A DNA stretch of 64,000 nucleotides, from positions 62,001-126,000 of the forward strand of contig NZ_FOCV01000003.1 in assembly GCF_900110205.1 (NCBI RefSeq), given 5' to 3'. Within the stretch, counting starts at the first letter, position 1, and every line of letters begins with the position of its first letter. The notes beneath the pieces were generated by a model. The model made no database searches and was not told the DNA's origin. It saw only the letters and a list, made by a program, of their open reading frames with translations. The position numbers and the translations under genes were made by a program. This document shows, piece by piece, positions 18,532 through 29,425 of the stretch. Source of the DNA: Rhizobium tibeticum (GTDB lineage: Bacteria > Pseudomonadota > Alphaproteobacteria > Rhizobiales > Rhizobiaceae).

Positions 18532-20088
18532 TTACTCCGCCGCTTCGATGAGAGGTGTGGGAACGAAGTCTTCGGGGAAGTGTGTCATGGCGCTCATGAC
18601 GGGATAGGGCGTAAAGCCCCCGAGCGCGCAGAGCGACCCGAATTTCATGGTGTTGCAGAGATCGGCGAGCAGCACTCGGTTCTTCTCCGGCTCGATGCCA
18701 CGCGCGATCTTGTCCGCCGTCTCGACACCGCGCGTCGAGCCGATGCGGCAGGGCGTGCACTTGCCGCAGCTTTCGACGGCACAGAACTCCATCGCGAACC
18801 GGGCCTGTTTCAGCATGTCGGCCGTATCGTCGAAGACGACGATGCCGGCGTGACCGATCAATCCGTCCTTGGCCGCGAAGGCTTCATAGTCGAACGGTGT
18901 GTCGAACAAGGAGTGTGGGAAATATGCGCCGAGCGGACCGCCGACCTGGACCGCCTTCACCGGCCGTCCGGATGCGGTTCCGCCTGCGATGTCATCGACC
19001 AATGCGCCAAGCGAGATGCCGAAGGCCGTCTCGAAGAGACCGCCATGCTTCACATTCCCGGCGATCTGGATCGGGATGGTTCCGCGCGACCGCCCCATGC
19101 CGAAATCGCGATAATAGGCCGATCCCTTGTCCATGATCACGGGCACGGATGCGAGCGAAATGACGTTGTTGATGACGGTCGGGCAGTCGAAGAGGCCCTT
19201 GTGCGCCGGCAGCGGCGGCTTGGCGCGCACGATACCGCGCTCGCCCTCGAGGCTGTTCAGAAGCGCCGTCTCCTCGCCGCAGACATAGGCGCCAGCGCCG
19301 GTGCGGACCTCCATATCGAAGGCCTTGCCGGAGCCGAGAACCGAGGTGCCGAGAATTCCGGCGCTGCGGGCAATGTCGATCGCCCGGCTCATCGCCGCGA
19401 TCGCATGCGGATATTCCGACCGGGTGTAGACGAAGCCCTTGGTCGCGCCCGTCGCAAGCCCTGCGATTGCCATGCCTTCGATCAGCACGAAGGGGTCGCC
19501 TTCCATGATCATCCGGTCCGCAAAAGTGCCGCTGTCGCCTTCGTCGGCGTTGCAGACGATATATTTACGCTCGCCCGGCGCATCGAGAACCGTCTTCCAC
19601 TTGATGCCTGTCGGGAAGCCCGCACCGCCGCGCCCGCGCAAGCCGGAATCGGTGACCTGCTTGACGATGTCGGCGGGCAACATCGAAATCGCCCGGCGCA
19701 GGCCGGCAAGGCCGCCATGGGCTTCATAGTCATCCAGAGAAAGGGGATCGGTGATGCCGCAGCGCGCGAAGGTAAGGCGCGTCTGACGCTTGAGGAATGG
19801 CAGCTCCTCCACCTCGCCGAGACAGCGGGCGTGGTCGCCGCCGGATATCAATCCGGCATCGAAGAGCGAAGCGACGTCCTTCGCCTTGATCGGCCCGTAG
19901 CCAATCCGCTTGCCGGCGACTTCGACCTCAATCAGCGGCTCCAGCCAGTGCATGCCGCGTGAGCCGTTGCGCACGATCTTGGCGTCGAGACCGCGAGCCG
20001 CAATCTCTTCGGAGATTGCCTTTGCAACGCGCTCGGCACCCAGTGCCAGCGCGGCAGCATCACGGGGAACATAGATCCGGACGGTCAT
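18532..20088 (-). CDS. fdsB: NAD-dependent formate dehydrogenase, beta subunit (NuoF-like flavoprotein)
   Basis: The 518-residue diaphorase subunit binds FMN, NAD+ and a 4Fe-4S cluster. An N-terminal thioredoxin-like segment precedes the NuoF core, with GRGGAGFPTGIKW for NADH/FMN binding and ESCGKCTPCRIGSTRG plus a later Cys for the cluster. It takes electrons from FdsA and reduces NAD+. Its start overlaps the fdsG stop as ATGA, and fdsA begins 4 bp after its stop, so the three subunits are tightly coupled. Confidence 0.95.
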   Translation of the reverse strand: MTVRIYVPRDAAALALGAERVAKAISEEIAARGLDAKIVRNGSRGMHWLEPLIEVEVAGKRIGYGPIKAKDVASLFDAGLISGGDHARCLGEVEELPFLKRQTRLTFARCGITDPLSLDDYEAHGGLAGLRRAISMLPADIVKQVTDSGLRGRGGAGFPTGIKWKTVLDAPGERKYIVCNADEGDSGTFADRMIMEGDPFVLIEGMAIAGLATGATKGFVYTRSEYPHAIAAMSRAIDIARSAGILGTSVLGSGKAFDMEVRTGAGAYVCGEETALLNSLEGERGIVRAKPPLPAHKGLFDCPTVINNVISLASVPVIMDKGSAYYRDFGMGRSRGTIPIQIAGNVKHGGLFETAFGISLGALVDDIAGGTASGRPVKAVQVGGPLGAYFPHSLFDTPFDYEAFAAKDGLIGHAGIVVFDDTADMLKQARFAMEFCAVESCGKCTPCRIGSTRGVETADKIARGIEPEKNRVLLADLCNTMKFGSLCALGGFTPYPVMSAMTHFPEDFVPTPLIEAAE

Positions 20089-20564
20089 CGACGTGCCTCC
20101 GAAATCAGCGCCTCGAGATCCGCGGCATCCAGCCGGCCATGAACCTCGTCATCCATCATCGCGGATGGCGAGCACGAACAGAGGCCGAGACAGAAGACGG
20201 GTTCAAGGGTAATCGCCCCATCCGGCGTGGTCCCGTGCCAATCCACGCCGAGCAGCGCCTTGACGCGCTCGGCAAGCGCATCGCCACCCATCGACTGACA
20301 GGCCTCGGCGCGACAGAGCTTTAGCACGTGCCGGCCGGCCGGATGATCGCGATAGTCGTGATAGAAGGTGACGACGCCATGCACTTCGGCGCGCGAAAGA
20401 TTGAGCTCCTTCGCGATAACAGGCAGGGCCTCCTGCGGCACATAGCCGAATTCATCCTGGATCTCGTGGAGGATCGGCAGCAACGGGCCTTCGAGATGTT
20501 TGAGATGATCGATGATCGCGTAAGTGCGCGTCGCGATATCGTCTTTGGCGACATGAATATTCAT
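20085..20564 (-). CDS. fdsG: NAD-dependent formate dehydrogenase, gamma subunit (NuoE-like)
   Basis: This 159-residue thioredoxin-fold 2Fe-2S protein is homologous to the 24 kDa NuoE subunit. The cluster ligands are in CRAEACQSMGG and CLGLCSCSP. The frame is open to 20663, but the ATG at 20564 has GGGAGG just upstream and yields the usual family length. It is the first gene of the fds operon. A palindromic LysR-type box lies about 155 bp upstream. Confidence 0.94.
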   Translation of the reverse strand: MNIHVAKDDIATRTYAIIDHLKHLEGPLLPILHEIQDEFGYVPQEALPVIAKELNLSRAEVHGVVTFYHDYRDHPAGRHVLKLCRAEACQSMGGDALAERVKALLGVDWHGTTPDGAITLEPVFCLGLCSCSPSAMMDDEVHGRLDAADLEALISEARR

Positions 20565-20717
20565 CAGCAGCCCTCCCACGGCCTGCAAATTGCACGTCGC
20601 GGCCTCGGGCAGGCGGGCTTTCTTTAGAACCCTTGGCTGACAGAACCGCTCGCGTTCGTTCATTATAGAACCTTCTCAGGGATGGACGAAGCGATCAATA
20701 ATGCTGTTCCGTCAAAC

Positions 20718-20734
20718 GATAGACGTTTCCTATC
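20718..20734. promoter_or_regulatory. Candidate LysR-type operator upstream of fdsG
   Basis: GATAG-N7-CTATC forms a perfect dyad that also satisfies the T-N11-A rule for LysR-family sites (T at 20720, A at 20732). It overlaps the last codon of the upstream LysR gene and lies in the promoter region of fdsG. Binding is inferred, not shown. Confidence 0.5.
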
Positions 20735-21626
20735 AAGATTCCGGGTCTTCGGCGAGGATCCGGGCCTCATGCAGCAGGGCAGAGACCAGCGGCGTAAAGG
20801 GCTCACGATGCGTCGCGACCAGACCAACAAGATGGTGCGCCTTCGGCTCGATGATGGGGATCATCCGGATCTCGGCGGGAAAGCCGAAGGATTTCGCAAC
20901 ATTGCGTGGCATGATGCTGGCCCAGCGTCCGGTTCGAACATGCGAGAACAACACGATCATCGAATTCGATTCGAGCGTCGGATGCGCCGTCACGCCGGCT
21001 TCGGCCAAGTGTTGATTGATAATGCGGCGGTTCTGCATGTCCGCCGTCAATAGACAAAGCCGAAGATTACCCACCTCCTTCCATGTGACGCTGTCACGAT
21101 CCGACAGAGGGCTGCCGGCAGCGGTAATCAGGTTGTAGTGCTCGGCATAGAGCGGCACGCTGGTCACGCGTCCAAGCGGCTCGTTTTCGAGGTAGGTGAT
21201 CCCGGCATCGATCTCGAGATTCTCCAGCATGCTGAGCACCTGCAGCGAATTGCGCGAGACGATGGAAAAGGTCACATCCGGATGCCGCTCCTGAAATGGC
21301 GTTGTGATGCGCGGCAGCATAGCGAGCGCCGTCGGGATCACAGCGATCCTGATATGTCCGGACAGGCCCTTGCGAGCCGCCCGCATCTCTTCGCGCATCG
21401 TGCGGGCGTCGCCAACAATGCGCCGCGCCCATTCGAGCACGCGCTGACCCTCGGGCGTCAGCCCCTGGAAACGCGAGCCGCGCTGCACCAGCATGACGCC
21501 AAGCTGATCCTCGAGCTGGCGAATGGCAGCAGACAGCGTTGGCTGCGAGATACCGCATTCCTCCGCAGCGCGGCCGAAATGCTTCTCATTGGCGAGCGCG
21601 ATGAAATATTCCAACTTATCGATCAT
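20733..21626 (-). CDS. LysR-family transcriptional regulator, probable regulator of the fds operon
   Basis: The 297-residue LysR protein has an N-terminal helix-turn-helix (HFGRAAEECGISQPTLSAAIRQLEDQLG) and a C-terminal periplasmic-binding-like effector domain. It is encoded directly upstream of fdsG on the same strand, an arrangement seen for regulators of formate dehydrogenase operons. A T-N11-A dyad lies at its 3' end in front of fdsG. The effector is unknown; formate is the obvious candidate. The ATG at 21626 gives the standard family N-terminus (MIDKLEYFIALANEKHF). Confidence 0.9.
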   Translation of the reverse strand: MIDKLEYFIALANEKHFGRAAEECGISQPTLSAAIRQLEDQLGVMLVQRGSRFQGLTPEGQRVLEWARRIVGDARTMREEMRAARKGLSGHIRIAVIPTALAMLPRITTPFQERHPDVTFSIVSRNSLQVLSMLENLEIDAGITYLENEPLGRVTSVPLYAEHYNLITAAGSPLSDRDSVTWKEVGNLRLCLLTADMQNRRIINQHLAEAGVTAHPTLESNSMIVLFSHVRTGRWASIMPRNVAKSFGFPAEIRMIPIIEPKAHHLVGLVATHREPFTPLVSALLHEARILAEDPES

Positions 21627-21696
21627 TCGGCCTCTCTGCCGAACTGCGGCAATCCGCCATCTTCACGTCAGACAAAGCGGTCCGCAAGGCCGATTG

Positions 21697-22074
21697 TCAG
21701 TTGTCGTGTGTCCCCGGAAACATCGCGAACAGAAAATGCAGCAGCGAGGTCGTGTGAGGATGAGCTACGCTGTAATAGATGAGACGTCCTTCGCGACGAC
21801 CTGAGACCAGCCCATCCAGTCTGAGACGCGCCAACTGCTGCGACACCATCGCTTGCTGAATGCCAAGGCTTTCCTCCACCTGGCCCACCATCTTTTCTCC
21901 CTCCGTGAGGAGGCAAAGGATGATCAATCGCGTGTGATGGGAGAGTGCCTTGAGAAAGTCGCTCACGTCCTCGCAGAAAGCGTCTGCAGATCCCGATCGG
22001 CCATGCCCGATTTCGGTGTAGCAAGTGCTTTTGTATCCCTGATTGCATAAACAATGTGCAGGAAACGAAACCAC
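21697..22074 (-). CDS. ArsR-family helix-turn-helix regulator
   Basis: This protein of up to 125 residues has an ArsR winged helix at about residues 37-115: FLKALSHHTRLIILCLL, then the recognition region ESLGIQQAMVSQQLARLRLDGLV and the wing SGRREGRLIYYSV. No metal-site CxC motif is seen in the recognition helix, so a redox or thiol signal is as likely as a metal. The start is unsure: no ATG precedes the domain. The GTG at 22074 is used here, and another GTG just before the domain (VSDFLKAL) is possible. It lies downstream of soxR and a dehydrogenase on the same strand, separated from them by a likely terminator. Confidence 0.8.
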   Translation of the reverse strand: MVSFPAHCLCNQGYKSTCYTEIGHGRSGSADAFCEDVSDFLKALSHHTRLIILCLLTEGEKMVGQVEESLGIQQAMVSQQLARLRLDGLVSGRREGRLIYYSVAHPHTTSLLHFLFAMFPGTHDN

Positions 22075-22117
22075 ACCATATTGGCAGCAGCCAGCGATTT
22101 GGATCTGTCAAAATGCC

Positions 22118-22143
22118 AAAAAAGTCCCGCTCAGCAGATGAGC
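22118..22143 (-). terminator. Possible terminator overlapping the end of the SDR gene
   Basis: Read on the minus strand, GCTCA-TCTGC-TGAGC (22143-22129) spans the stop codon and is followed after GGGAC by TTTTTT (22123-22118). The stem is only 5 bp, so this is tentative. Confidence 0.4.
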
Positions 22144-22901
22144 TGGCCGCCGTTGATCTCGAGCACCTGGCCGGTGATGTAGCCGGAGAGGGAAGGCGCC
22201 GAAAGGAAGAGGTACGCAGGTGCGCAGTCCTCCGAGGTGCCCAGTCGCTGCAAGGGAATGGTCTTGCGGGTCTGCTCCAGCTTATCCGGCGACGAGTACC
22301 GCTGGTGGAAGTCCGTTTCGATCGTTCCAGGCGACACGCAGTTGACGCGAATACCGTCGGGCGCGAGCTCCCTTGCCAGCGCTTTGGAATAGGTTGCGAC
22401 AAATGCCTTCGACGCCGAATAGATCGCCGAACCGGGGCTGCCGCCCGTCACCGCAGAAATCGAGACGGTGTTGACGATCGCCGCCTCCTGCGATGCCCGC
22501 AGGGCCGGGAGAAGCGCGCGCGTCACCTCGACGACCGAGGTCTGGTTCAGCCGCACAATCGTTTGATACTGCTCGTCGCTCAGGTCCCCTGCCGGAAAGC
22601 GGCCGACCATGGTTCCGGCATTGTTGATGAGCACATGGATCCGGTCGAATGTTGCAAGTGCCTTCTCCGCAAATCCGCTTGTGGCGCCCGGCGTTGAAAA
22701 GTCGGCGGCAACGAGAACCGCCCGGCGGTCCTCTTCCGCTGTCAGCAGAAAATCAGGCAAATCGCGGTCGGCGCCGCGGCCGAGATGCACCAGCACTCTC
22801 GCCCCACAATCGAGAAATTGCCGCGCCACCTCTAGGCCGATACCCCTACCCCCGCCAGTGACGACCACGTTGCGGTTTTCGAACAGCTTGGGGTGAAACA
22901 T
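22131..22901 (-). CDS. Short-chain dehydrogenase/reductase (SDR), possibly in the soxR transcription unit
   Basis: The 256-residue classical SDR has the cofactor-binding TGGGRGIG near the N-terminus, NNAG in the middle, and the catalytic YSASK (Tyr-x-x-x-Lys). C-terminal INGG is typical of the FabG-like group. An Arg-rich segment after strand 2 (LGRGADRD) fits NADP(H) preference, but the substrate is unknown. The ATG at 22901 has GGAGG five bases upstream. It begins 71 bp after soxR on the same strand with no convincing terminator between, so it may be SoxR-controlled. Confidence 0.87.
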   Translation of the reverse strand: MFHPKLFENRNVVVTGGGRGIGLEVARQFLDCGARVLVHLGRGADRDLPDFLLTAEEDRRAVLVAADFSTPGATSGFAEKALATFDRIHVLINNAGTMVGRFPAGDLSDEQYQTIVRLNQTSVVEVTRALLPALRASQEAAIVNTVSISAVTGGSPGSAIYSASKAFVATYSKALARELAPDGIRVNCVSPGTIETDFHQRYSSPDKLEQTRKTIPLQRLGTSEDCAPAYLFLSAPSLSGYITGQVLEINGGQLIC

Positions 22902-22972
22902 CCAGTCCTCCACGGCGTGATTGAGCCGTTTGCGGCTCCTGCGTTGTTGTGATGCAGCGAGGGGAACGTTGC

Positions 22973-23437
22973 CTAGTCATCGGTTTCCAGCAGACGCGGA
23001 CCCGGCCCATCCTTTGCCAGCCGATCATAGGGATTGCGCAGCGGGCAGCTTTCAACCGAGAGGCAACCACAGCCGATGCAATCCGTCAACCGGTCGCGCA
23101 GGGCGACGAGGCGATTGATGCGGGCATCGAGGTCCTCCTTCCAAAGTGCCGACAGCCGCTGCCAATCCGAAGCGGTCGGCGTGCGGCCCTGCGGCAGCGT
23201 ATCGAAAGCTGCCTGGATCTCCGCCAAGGGAATCCCGACACGCTGCGCGACCTTGATGATACCGACGCGCCGGAGCACATCACGGCCGAAGCGGCGCTGA
23301 TTGCCACGCGAGCGGATGCTGGAAATGAGGCCTTTCGCTTCGTAGAAATGCAGCGCAGAGACGGCAAGCCCGCTGCGTTCGGCGACGTCGCCGACCGTGA
23401 GCAGTTTCCTGAAGGGATTGGTGAAGCCTTCTTCCAC
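22973..23437 (-). CDS. soxR: Redox-sensitive transcriptional activator SoxR
   Basis: The 154-residue MerR-family protein has a winged helix at the N-terminus ([26 protein letters not shown]), a dimerisation helix, and the four-cysteine 2Fe-2S loop [12 protein letters not shown] (Cys120, Cys123, Cys125, Cys131; CX2CXCX5C). Oxidation of this cluster by redox-cycling compounds activates transcription. The start is GTG at 23437. A SoxR box lies 7 bp upstream, indicating autoregulation. No soxS is nearby, as usual outside enterics, where SoxR acts directly on target genes; the downstream SDR may be one. Confidence 0.95.
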   Translation of the reverse strand: MEEGFTNPFRKLLTVGDVAERSGLAVSALHFYEAKGLISSIRSRGNQRRFGRDVLRRVGIIKVAQRVGIPLAEIQAAFDTLPQGRTPTASDWQRLSALWKEDLDARINRLVALRDRLTDCIGCGCLSVESCPLRNPYDRLAKDGPGPRLLETDD

Positions 23438-23444
23438 GGCGCAG

Positions 23445-23464
23445 ACCTCAAGTTTGCTTGAGGT
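23445..23464. promoter_or_regulatory. SoxR box
   Basis: ACCTCAAG-TTTG-CTTGAGGT is a near-perfect palindrome with 8-bp arms that matches the known SoxR operator (CCTCAAG...CTTGAGG). It sits directly before the soxR start, which fits autoregulation by SoxR. Confidence 0.9.
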
Positions 23465-23534
23465 AGTCTAGTCGCGCGCTTCGCCGCTGTCCACTTGCCA
23501 TTGGTTCTCGCAACGACCGAGAACGTGAGAACAC

Positions 23535-23560
23535 ATAAAAAAGCGGCCAAAAGGCCGCTT
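23535..23560 (-). terminator. Rho-independent terminator of the F1 ATP synthase operon
   Basis: On the minus strand AAGCGGCC-TTTT-GGCCGCTT forms an 8-bp stem followed by a T run (complement of AAAAAA at 23537-23542). It lies 25 bp after the atpC stop codon. Confidence 0.9.
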
Positions 23561-23584
23561 CAAGATGCGAGAGTTTAGCGTAGA

Positions 23585-23992
23585 TCAATCCGGGTTGATC
23601 ACACCCTGCAGATGCGTCAGTTCCATGATGTAGTGTTCCAGACGCGACTTGTGCTCATGATGCACAGCGTCTTCGCTTTCTCTCTTCGCCGCTTCGATGC
23701 GAAGCGTCAGTTCGTCCTTCGAGAGATCCTGAACGATGACCGCGGACTCAGCCAACAGCGTGCATCCGGTCGGCAGAATGTCGGCAAAGCCGCCAAAAAC
23801 CACGTAATCCTGCTTCGAACCGTTGGCCGAACGAACGCTGACGATGCCAGGCTTGATCGTCGTCATCGTCGGGGCGTGGTTCGCCATAACGGTCATCTCG
23901 CCGTCGGTTGCCGGAATGACAACTTCTGTCACCATCTCCGAAAGGAGCAAGCGCTCGGGAGATACGAGTTCAAAATTGAAATTGTCAGCCAT
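23585..23992 (-). CDS. atpC: F1 ATP synthase epsilon subunit
   Basis: This 135-residue epsilon subunit of F1 sits in the central stalk, couples rotation to F0 and inhibits ATP hydrolysis. An N-terminal beta-sandwich (FELVSPERLLLSEMV, then ATDGEMTVMANHAPTMTTIKPGIV) is followed by a C-terminal helical hairpin. Its ATG overlaps the stop of the preceding small gene as TGATG, which implies translational coupling to it. It is the last gene of the operon and is followed by a strong terminator. Confidence 0.96.
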   Translation of the reverse strand: MADNFNFELVSPERLLLSEMVTEVVIPATDGEMTVMANHAPTMTTIKPGIVSVRSANGSKQDYVVFGGFADILPTGCTLLAESAVIVQDLSKDELTLRIEAAKRESEDAVHHEHKSRLEHYIMELTHLQGVINPD

Positions 23993-24227
23993 CAGTGACT
24001 TACCTTCTCGGCGGCTTCTGTATCTTGCAAATTGGTCCCGCAGAACGGGCAGTGCGCTATCGCCTGATCGAGATACCCAAGACCTTCCTCGGTCTGGATC
24101 AGTCCCACCACCATCATCAGCTTGCCATCGTCGGATCTATAGATCGTCGGCGCGGCCGGAGCGGGAAGCTCTGCTGCGACTTCCCGAAGGGCGTCGCAGC
24201 AGAAGATCTCGTTGAGAGCGTCGCTCA

Positions 24228-24228
<1 letters not shown>
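23992..24228 (-). CDS. Small CPFCG protein inserted between atpD and atpC
   Basis: The 78-residue protein begins MSDALNEIFCCDALREVAAEL and has a central beta-like stretch (TIYRSDDGKLMMVVGLIQTEEG). Near the C-terminus is a HCPFCGTNLQ motif like one half of a zinc ribbon. The CC pair at residues 10-11 could supply the remaining ligands. Both ends overlap their neighbours by one base in TGATG junctions (atpD stop/start at 24228; stop/atpC start at 23992), so it should be translated with the F1 subunits. I do not recognise it as a known ATP synthase subunit and assign no function. Metal binding and a link to F1 assembly are hypotheses. Confidence 0.75.
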
Positions 24229-26584
<2,356 letters not shown>

Positions 26585-26608
26585 CCGTTATCCGTCCTTT
26601 GGGTCCGA

Positions 26609-28138
26609 TTAGGCGAAGGACTTCGCGAAGCTATCGATGGCAGCCGTGAGCTTGCCCTTCGTATCGTCGCTGATTGCCTTGTCCGTGCGGATCGTGTCGA
26701 GGATAGCCGAGCCTTCCGAGCGAAGGTACGACAGCAGGCCCTGTTCGAACTTGCCGACCTGCGCGACCTGGATCTTGTCGAGGTAGCCGTTGACGCCGGC
26801 GAAGATCACCGCAACCTGCTCTTCCGTCTTCAGCGGTGAGAACTGCGGCTGCTTCAGGAGTTCGGTGAGACGTGCGCCGCGGTTCAGCAGGCGCTGCGTC
26901 GAGGCGTCGAGGTCGGAACCGAACTGAGCGAAGGCGGCCATTTCGCGATACTGTGCGAGTTCGCCCTTGATCGAGCCGGCAACCTGCTTCATCGCCTTGA
27001 CCTGCGCGGCGGAGCCGACGCGTGAAACCGACAGACCGACGTTAACGGCCGGACGGATACCCTGATAGAACAGGTCGGTTTCGAGGAAGATCTGACCGTC
27101 GGTGATCGAGATCACGTTGGTCGGAATGAAGGCCGAAACGTCGTTGCCCTGGGTTTCGATGACAGGCAGAGCCGTCAGAGAGCCAGCGCCCTTTTCGTCG
27201 GAGAGCTTTGCAGCGCGCTCGAGGAGACGCGAGTGCAGGTAGAAAACGTCGCCCGGATAAGCTTCGCGGCCCGGCGGGCGGCGCAGCAGGAGCGACATCT
27301 GGCGATAAGCAACAGCCTGCTTGGACAGGTCGTCGTAACCGATCAGCGCGTGCTGACCGTTGTCACGGAAGTATTCGCCCATCGTGCAGCCGGCAAACGG
27401 CGCCAGGTACTGCATCGGAGCCGGATCGGAAGCCGTTGCGGCAACGACGATCGAGTACTTCATTGCGCCGCGTTCTTCGAGAACCTTGACGAACTGGGCA
27501 ACGGTCGAACGCTTCTGGCCGATAGCGACGTAGACGCAGAACAGCTTCTCGCTGTCCGGGCCGTTGTCGTGGATCGCCTTCTGGTTCAGGATCGTGTCGA
27601 GAATGATCGCGGTCTTGCCCGTCTGGCGGTCACCGATGACAAGCTCGCGCTGGCCACGGCCGACCGGGATGAGCGCGTCGATAGCCTTGAGGCCGGTCGA
27701 CATCGGCTCATGAACCGACTTGCGCGGAATGATGCCCGGAGCCTTGACGTCGACGCGCGCGCGGCGGGTCGAATTGATCGGGCCCTTGCCGTCGATCGGA
27801 TTGCCGAGAGCATCGACAACGCGGCCGAGCAGCTCCGGACCAACCGGAACGTCAACGATGGCGCCGGTCCGCTTGACGGTGTCGCCTTCCTTGATGTCGC
27901 GGTCCGAACCGAAAATAACAACACCGACGTTGTCCGATTCCAGGTTCAGCGCCATGCCACGGATGCCACCGGGGAACTCGACCATTTCGCCTGCCTGAAC
28001 ATTGTCCAGACCGTAAACGCGAGCGATACCGTCACCGACGGAGAGAACCTGACCGACTTCCGAGACTTCTGCCTCTTTGCCGAAGTTTTTGATCTGGTCT
28101 TTGAGAATTGCGGAAATTTCCGCAGCGCGGATATCCAT
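26609..28138 (-). CDS. atpA: F1 ATP synthase alpha subunit
   Basis: The 509-residue non-catalytic nucleotide-binding subunit of F1 has Walker [11 protein letters not shown], the [29 protein letters not shown] stretch and the C-terminal helical domain. The N-terminal helix ([22 protein letters not shown]) contacts the delta subunit. Its ATG overlaps the atpH stop as TGATG. Confidence 0.98.
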   Translation of the reverse strand: MDIRAAEISAILKDQIKNFGKEAEVSEVGQVLSVGDGIARVYGLDNVQAGEMVEFPGGIRGMALNLESDNVGVVIFGSDRDIKEGDTVKRTGAIVDVPVGPELLGRVVDALGNPIDGKGPINSTRRARVDVKAPGIIPRKSVHEPMSTGLKAIDALIPVGRGQRELVIGDRQTGKTAIILDTILNQKAIHDNGPDSEKLFCVYVAIGQKRSTVAQFVKVLEERGAMKYSIVVAATASDPAPMQYLAPFAGCTMGEYFRDNGQHALIGYDDLSKQAVAYRQMSLLLRRPPGREAYPGDVFYLHSRLLERAAKLSDEKGAGSLTALPVIETQGNDVSAFIPTNVISITDGQIFLETDLFYQGIRPAVNVGLSVSRVGSAAQVKAMKQVAGSIKGELAQYREMAAFAQFGSDLDASTQRLLNRGARLTELLKQPQFSPLKTEEQVAVIFAGVNGYLDKIQVAQVGKFEQGLLSYLRSEGSAILDTIRTDKAISDDTKGKLTAAIDSFAKSFA

Positions 28139-28698
28139 CAGCCGACCTCTTTCAATGCAAGCTTAAGGGTAGAGAGTTTCGTACGAAGAGACGTATCAAT
28201 CTGACGGGACCCGACCTTCACGATCAGACCGCCAAGAATTGACGGGTCAACCGTGACGGCAATCGCCACGTCTTTGCCGGTGACGCCCTTGAGCGCCGCC
28301 TTCAATTCGGTTTCCTGCGCTGCATCAAGCGCATGGGCCGAGGTGACCTCGGCAGTAATTTCGCCACGCTGGTTTGCAGCAATGATGCGGAAGGCCCTGA
28401 TCATGCCCGGGAGAGCAAAGAGGCGGCGGTTACGCGCCACGACCTTCAGGAAGTTCGCGAAGAAGCTGCTGATTCCAGCCTTCTCGCTGATGGCAACGAT
28501 CGCCTTGAGCTGGTCGTCGGCCGAGAAAACAGGGCTCGAAACGAAACGCTTCAGGTCGTCGCTCTCGTCGAGCATCGCCTGGAACTGGTCGAGGTCCTTG
28601 GTGACGCTTTCGACGGCGCCCTGCTCGAGCGCCAACTCGAACAGCGACGAGGCATAGCGCTCTGCAACACCAGAAGTAAGCTGGGATGTGTCTGCCAC
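28138..28698 (-). CDS. atpH: F1 ATP synthase delta subunit
   Basis: The 186-residue peripheral-stalk subunit links F1 to F0. It has the N-terminal six-helix domain ([24 protein letters not shown]) and the C-terminal [27 protein letters not shown] motif. The chosen start is GTG 28698 ([10 protein letters not shown]), with AGGGAAA upstream. The frame also opens with TTG at 28722, which has no ribosome site. It is the first gene of the F1 operon. The leader upstream contains a hairpin with 7-bp arms (28793-28799 and 28804-28810) of unknown role. Confidence 0.95.
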   Translation of the reverse strand: MADTSQLTSGVAERYASSLFELALEQGAVESVTKDLDQFQAMLDESDDLKRFVSSPVFSADDQLKAIVAISEKAGISSFFANFLKVVARNRRLFALPGMIRAFRIIAANQRGEITAEVTSAHALDAAQETELKAALKGVTGKDVAIAVTVDPSILGGLIVKVGSRQIDTSLRTKLSTLKLALKEVG

Positions 28699-28958
28699 TG
28701 GCCCAAATTTCCCTGATTTCAACTCAAGAATCCGGTCGCCGGCGGGCGCCTGACCTAGGATCTTGAATTCGTTATGATTTCCCCCAGAAATCGCAAGAGA
28801 AGCCTCTTGCTTCTTCCGAAATTCGGGGTCCGTCTAACATAGGATGTTCGGACTCGCAACACGCGTAACGCCCGAATACGGCTTTCGTATCGATTTCTAA
28901 CGCAAAAATGCTCAAAGCCCGGCAAGCAGGAGCTCAACGCGAGAAATATCCGCTCAAC

Positions 28959-29348
28959 TCAAGCGGAAAAGAAACCGAAAACATAGGCGAGCGGAAGAGC
29001 TGCCAGAACGATCTGCACAACCAGAAGTAAATAGTTGAGAATCGTGCTCCCCTTATCTGAAAGGAGCGAGATGACGCGCGCAAATGCGGCCATGGCGAAG
29101 GAGACGCCAAGGGCCATGTAGATCCAGTCCTGCGCCAGCATGATGGCCGAGAGACCGAAGCCGAGATAGAAGCCGCCGACGGAGCGTTGCTCGGCATAGC
29201 CGTCGCGCCGGCCCTCGCGTGGCATCACGCCGACCAACCGCATCGCATAGCCCGGCGCAAACATGATGATGAAGCCCGCCAAGGCGGTAAATGCCGCTGC
29301 TGCGAAGGCGAGCTGTTCGCCCAGCTCCGTTGGAAAATAAAAGTCCAT
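28959..29348 (-). CDS. Small integral membrane protein of unknown function
   Basis: The 129-residue hydrophobic protein has four predicted membrane helices at about residues 10-35, 55-70, 75-92 and 105-127. A conserved-looking loop PREGRRDGYAEQRSVGGFYLGFGLSA lies between helices one and two. The layout resembles small four-helix proteins of the DUF4345 type, but that assignment is by general appearance only. It lies between priA and the F1 operon on the same strand. No function is proposed. Confidence 0.72.
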   Translation of the reverse strand: MDFYFPTELGEQLAFAAAAFTALAGFIIMFAPGYAMRLVGVMPREGRRDGYAEQRSVGGFYLGFGLSAIMLAQDWIYMALGVSFAMAAFARVISLLSDKGSTILNYLLLVVQIVLAALPLAYVFGFFSA

Positions 29349-29425
29349 GACCGACCCCGAATCCCCTGTTTCGCCGTCCTTATGCCATGATTGCCGTACC
29401 GGGCAAAAGCCCGTAGGAGAGCGAT

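Noticed and set aside
15831..18551. Two long plus-strand open frames (15831-17072 and 17091-18551) antisense to fdsA
   Set aside because: fdsA has every catalytic and cluster motif intact on the minus strand. The antisense products are Arg/His/Asp-rich with no family features.
28755..28937. A 60-codon minus-strand frame in the leader of the F1 operon
   Set aside because: It has an unusual Arg/Ser-rich composition, no ribosome site and no recognisable pattern; it is more likely 5' leader.
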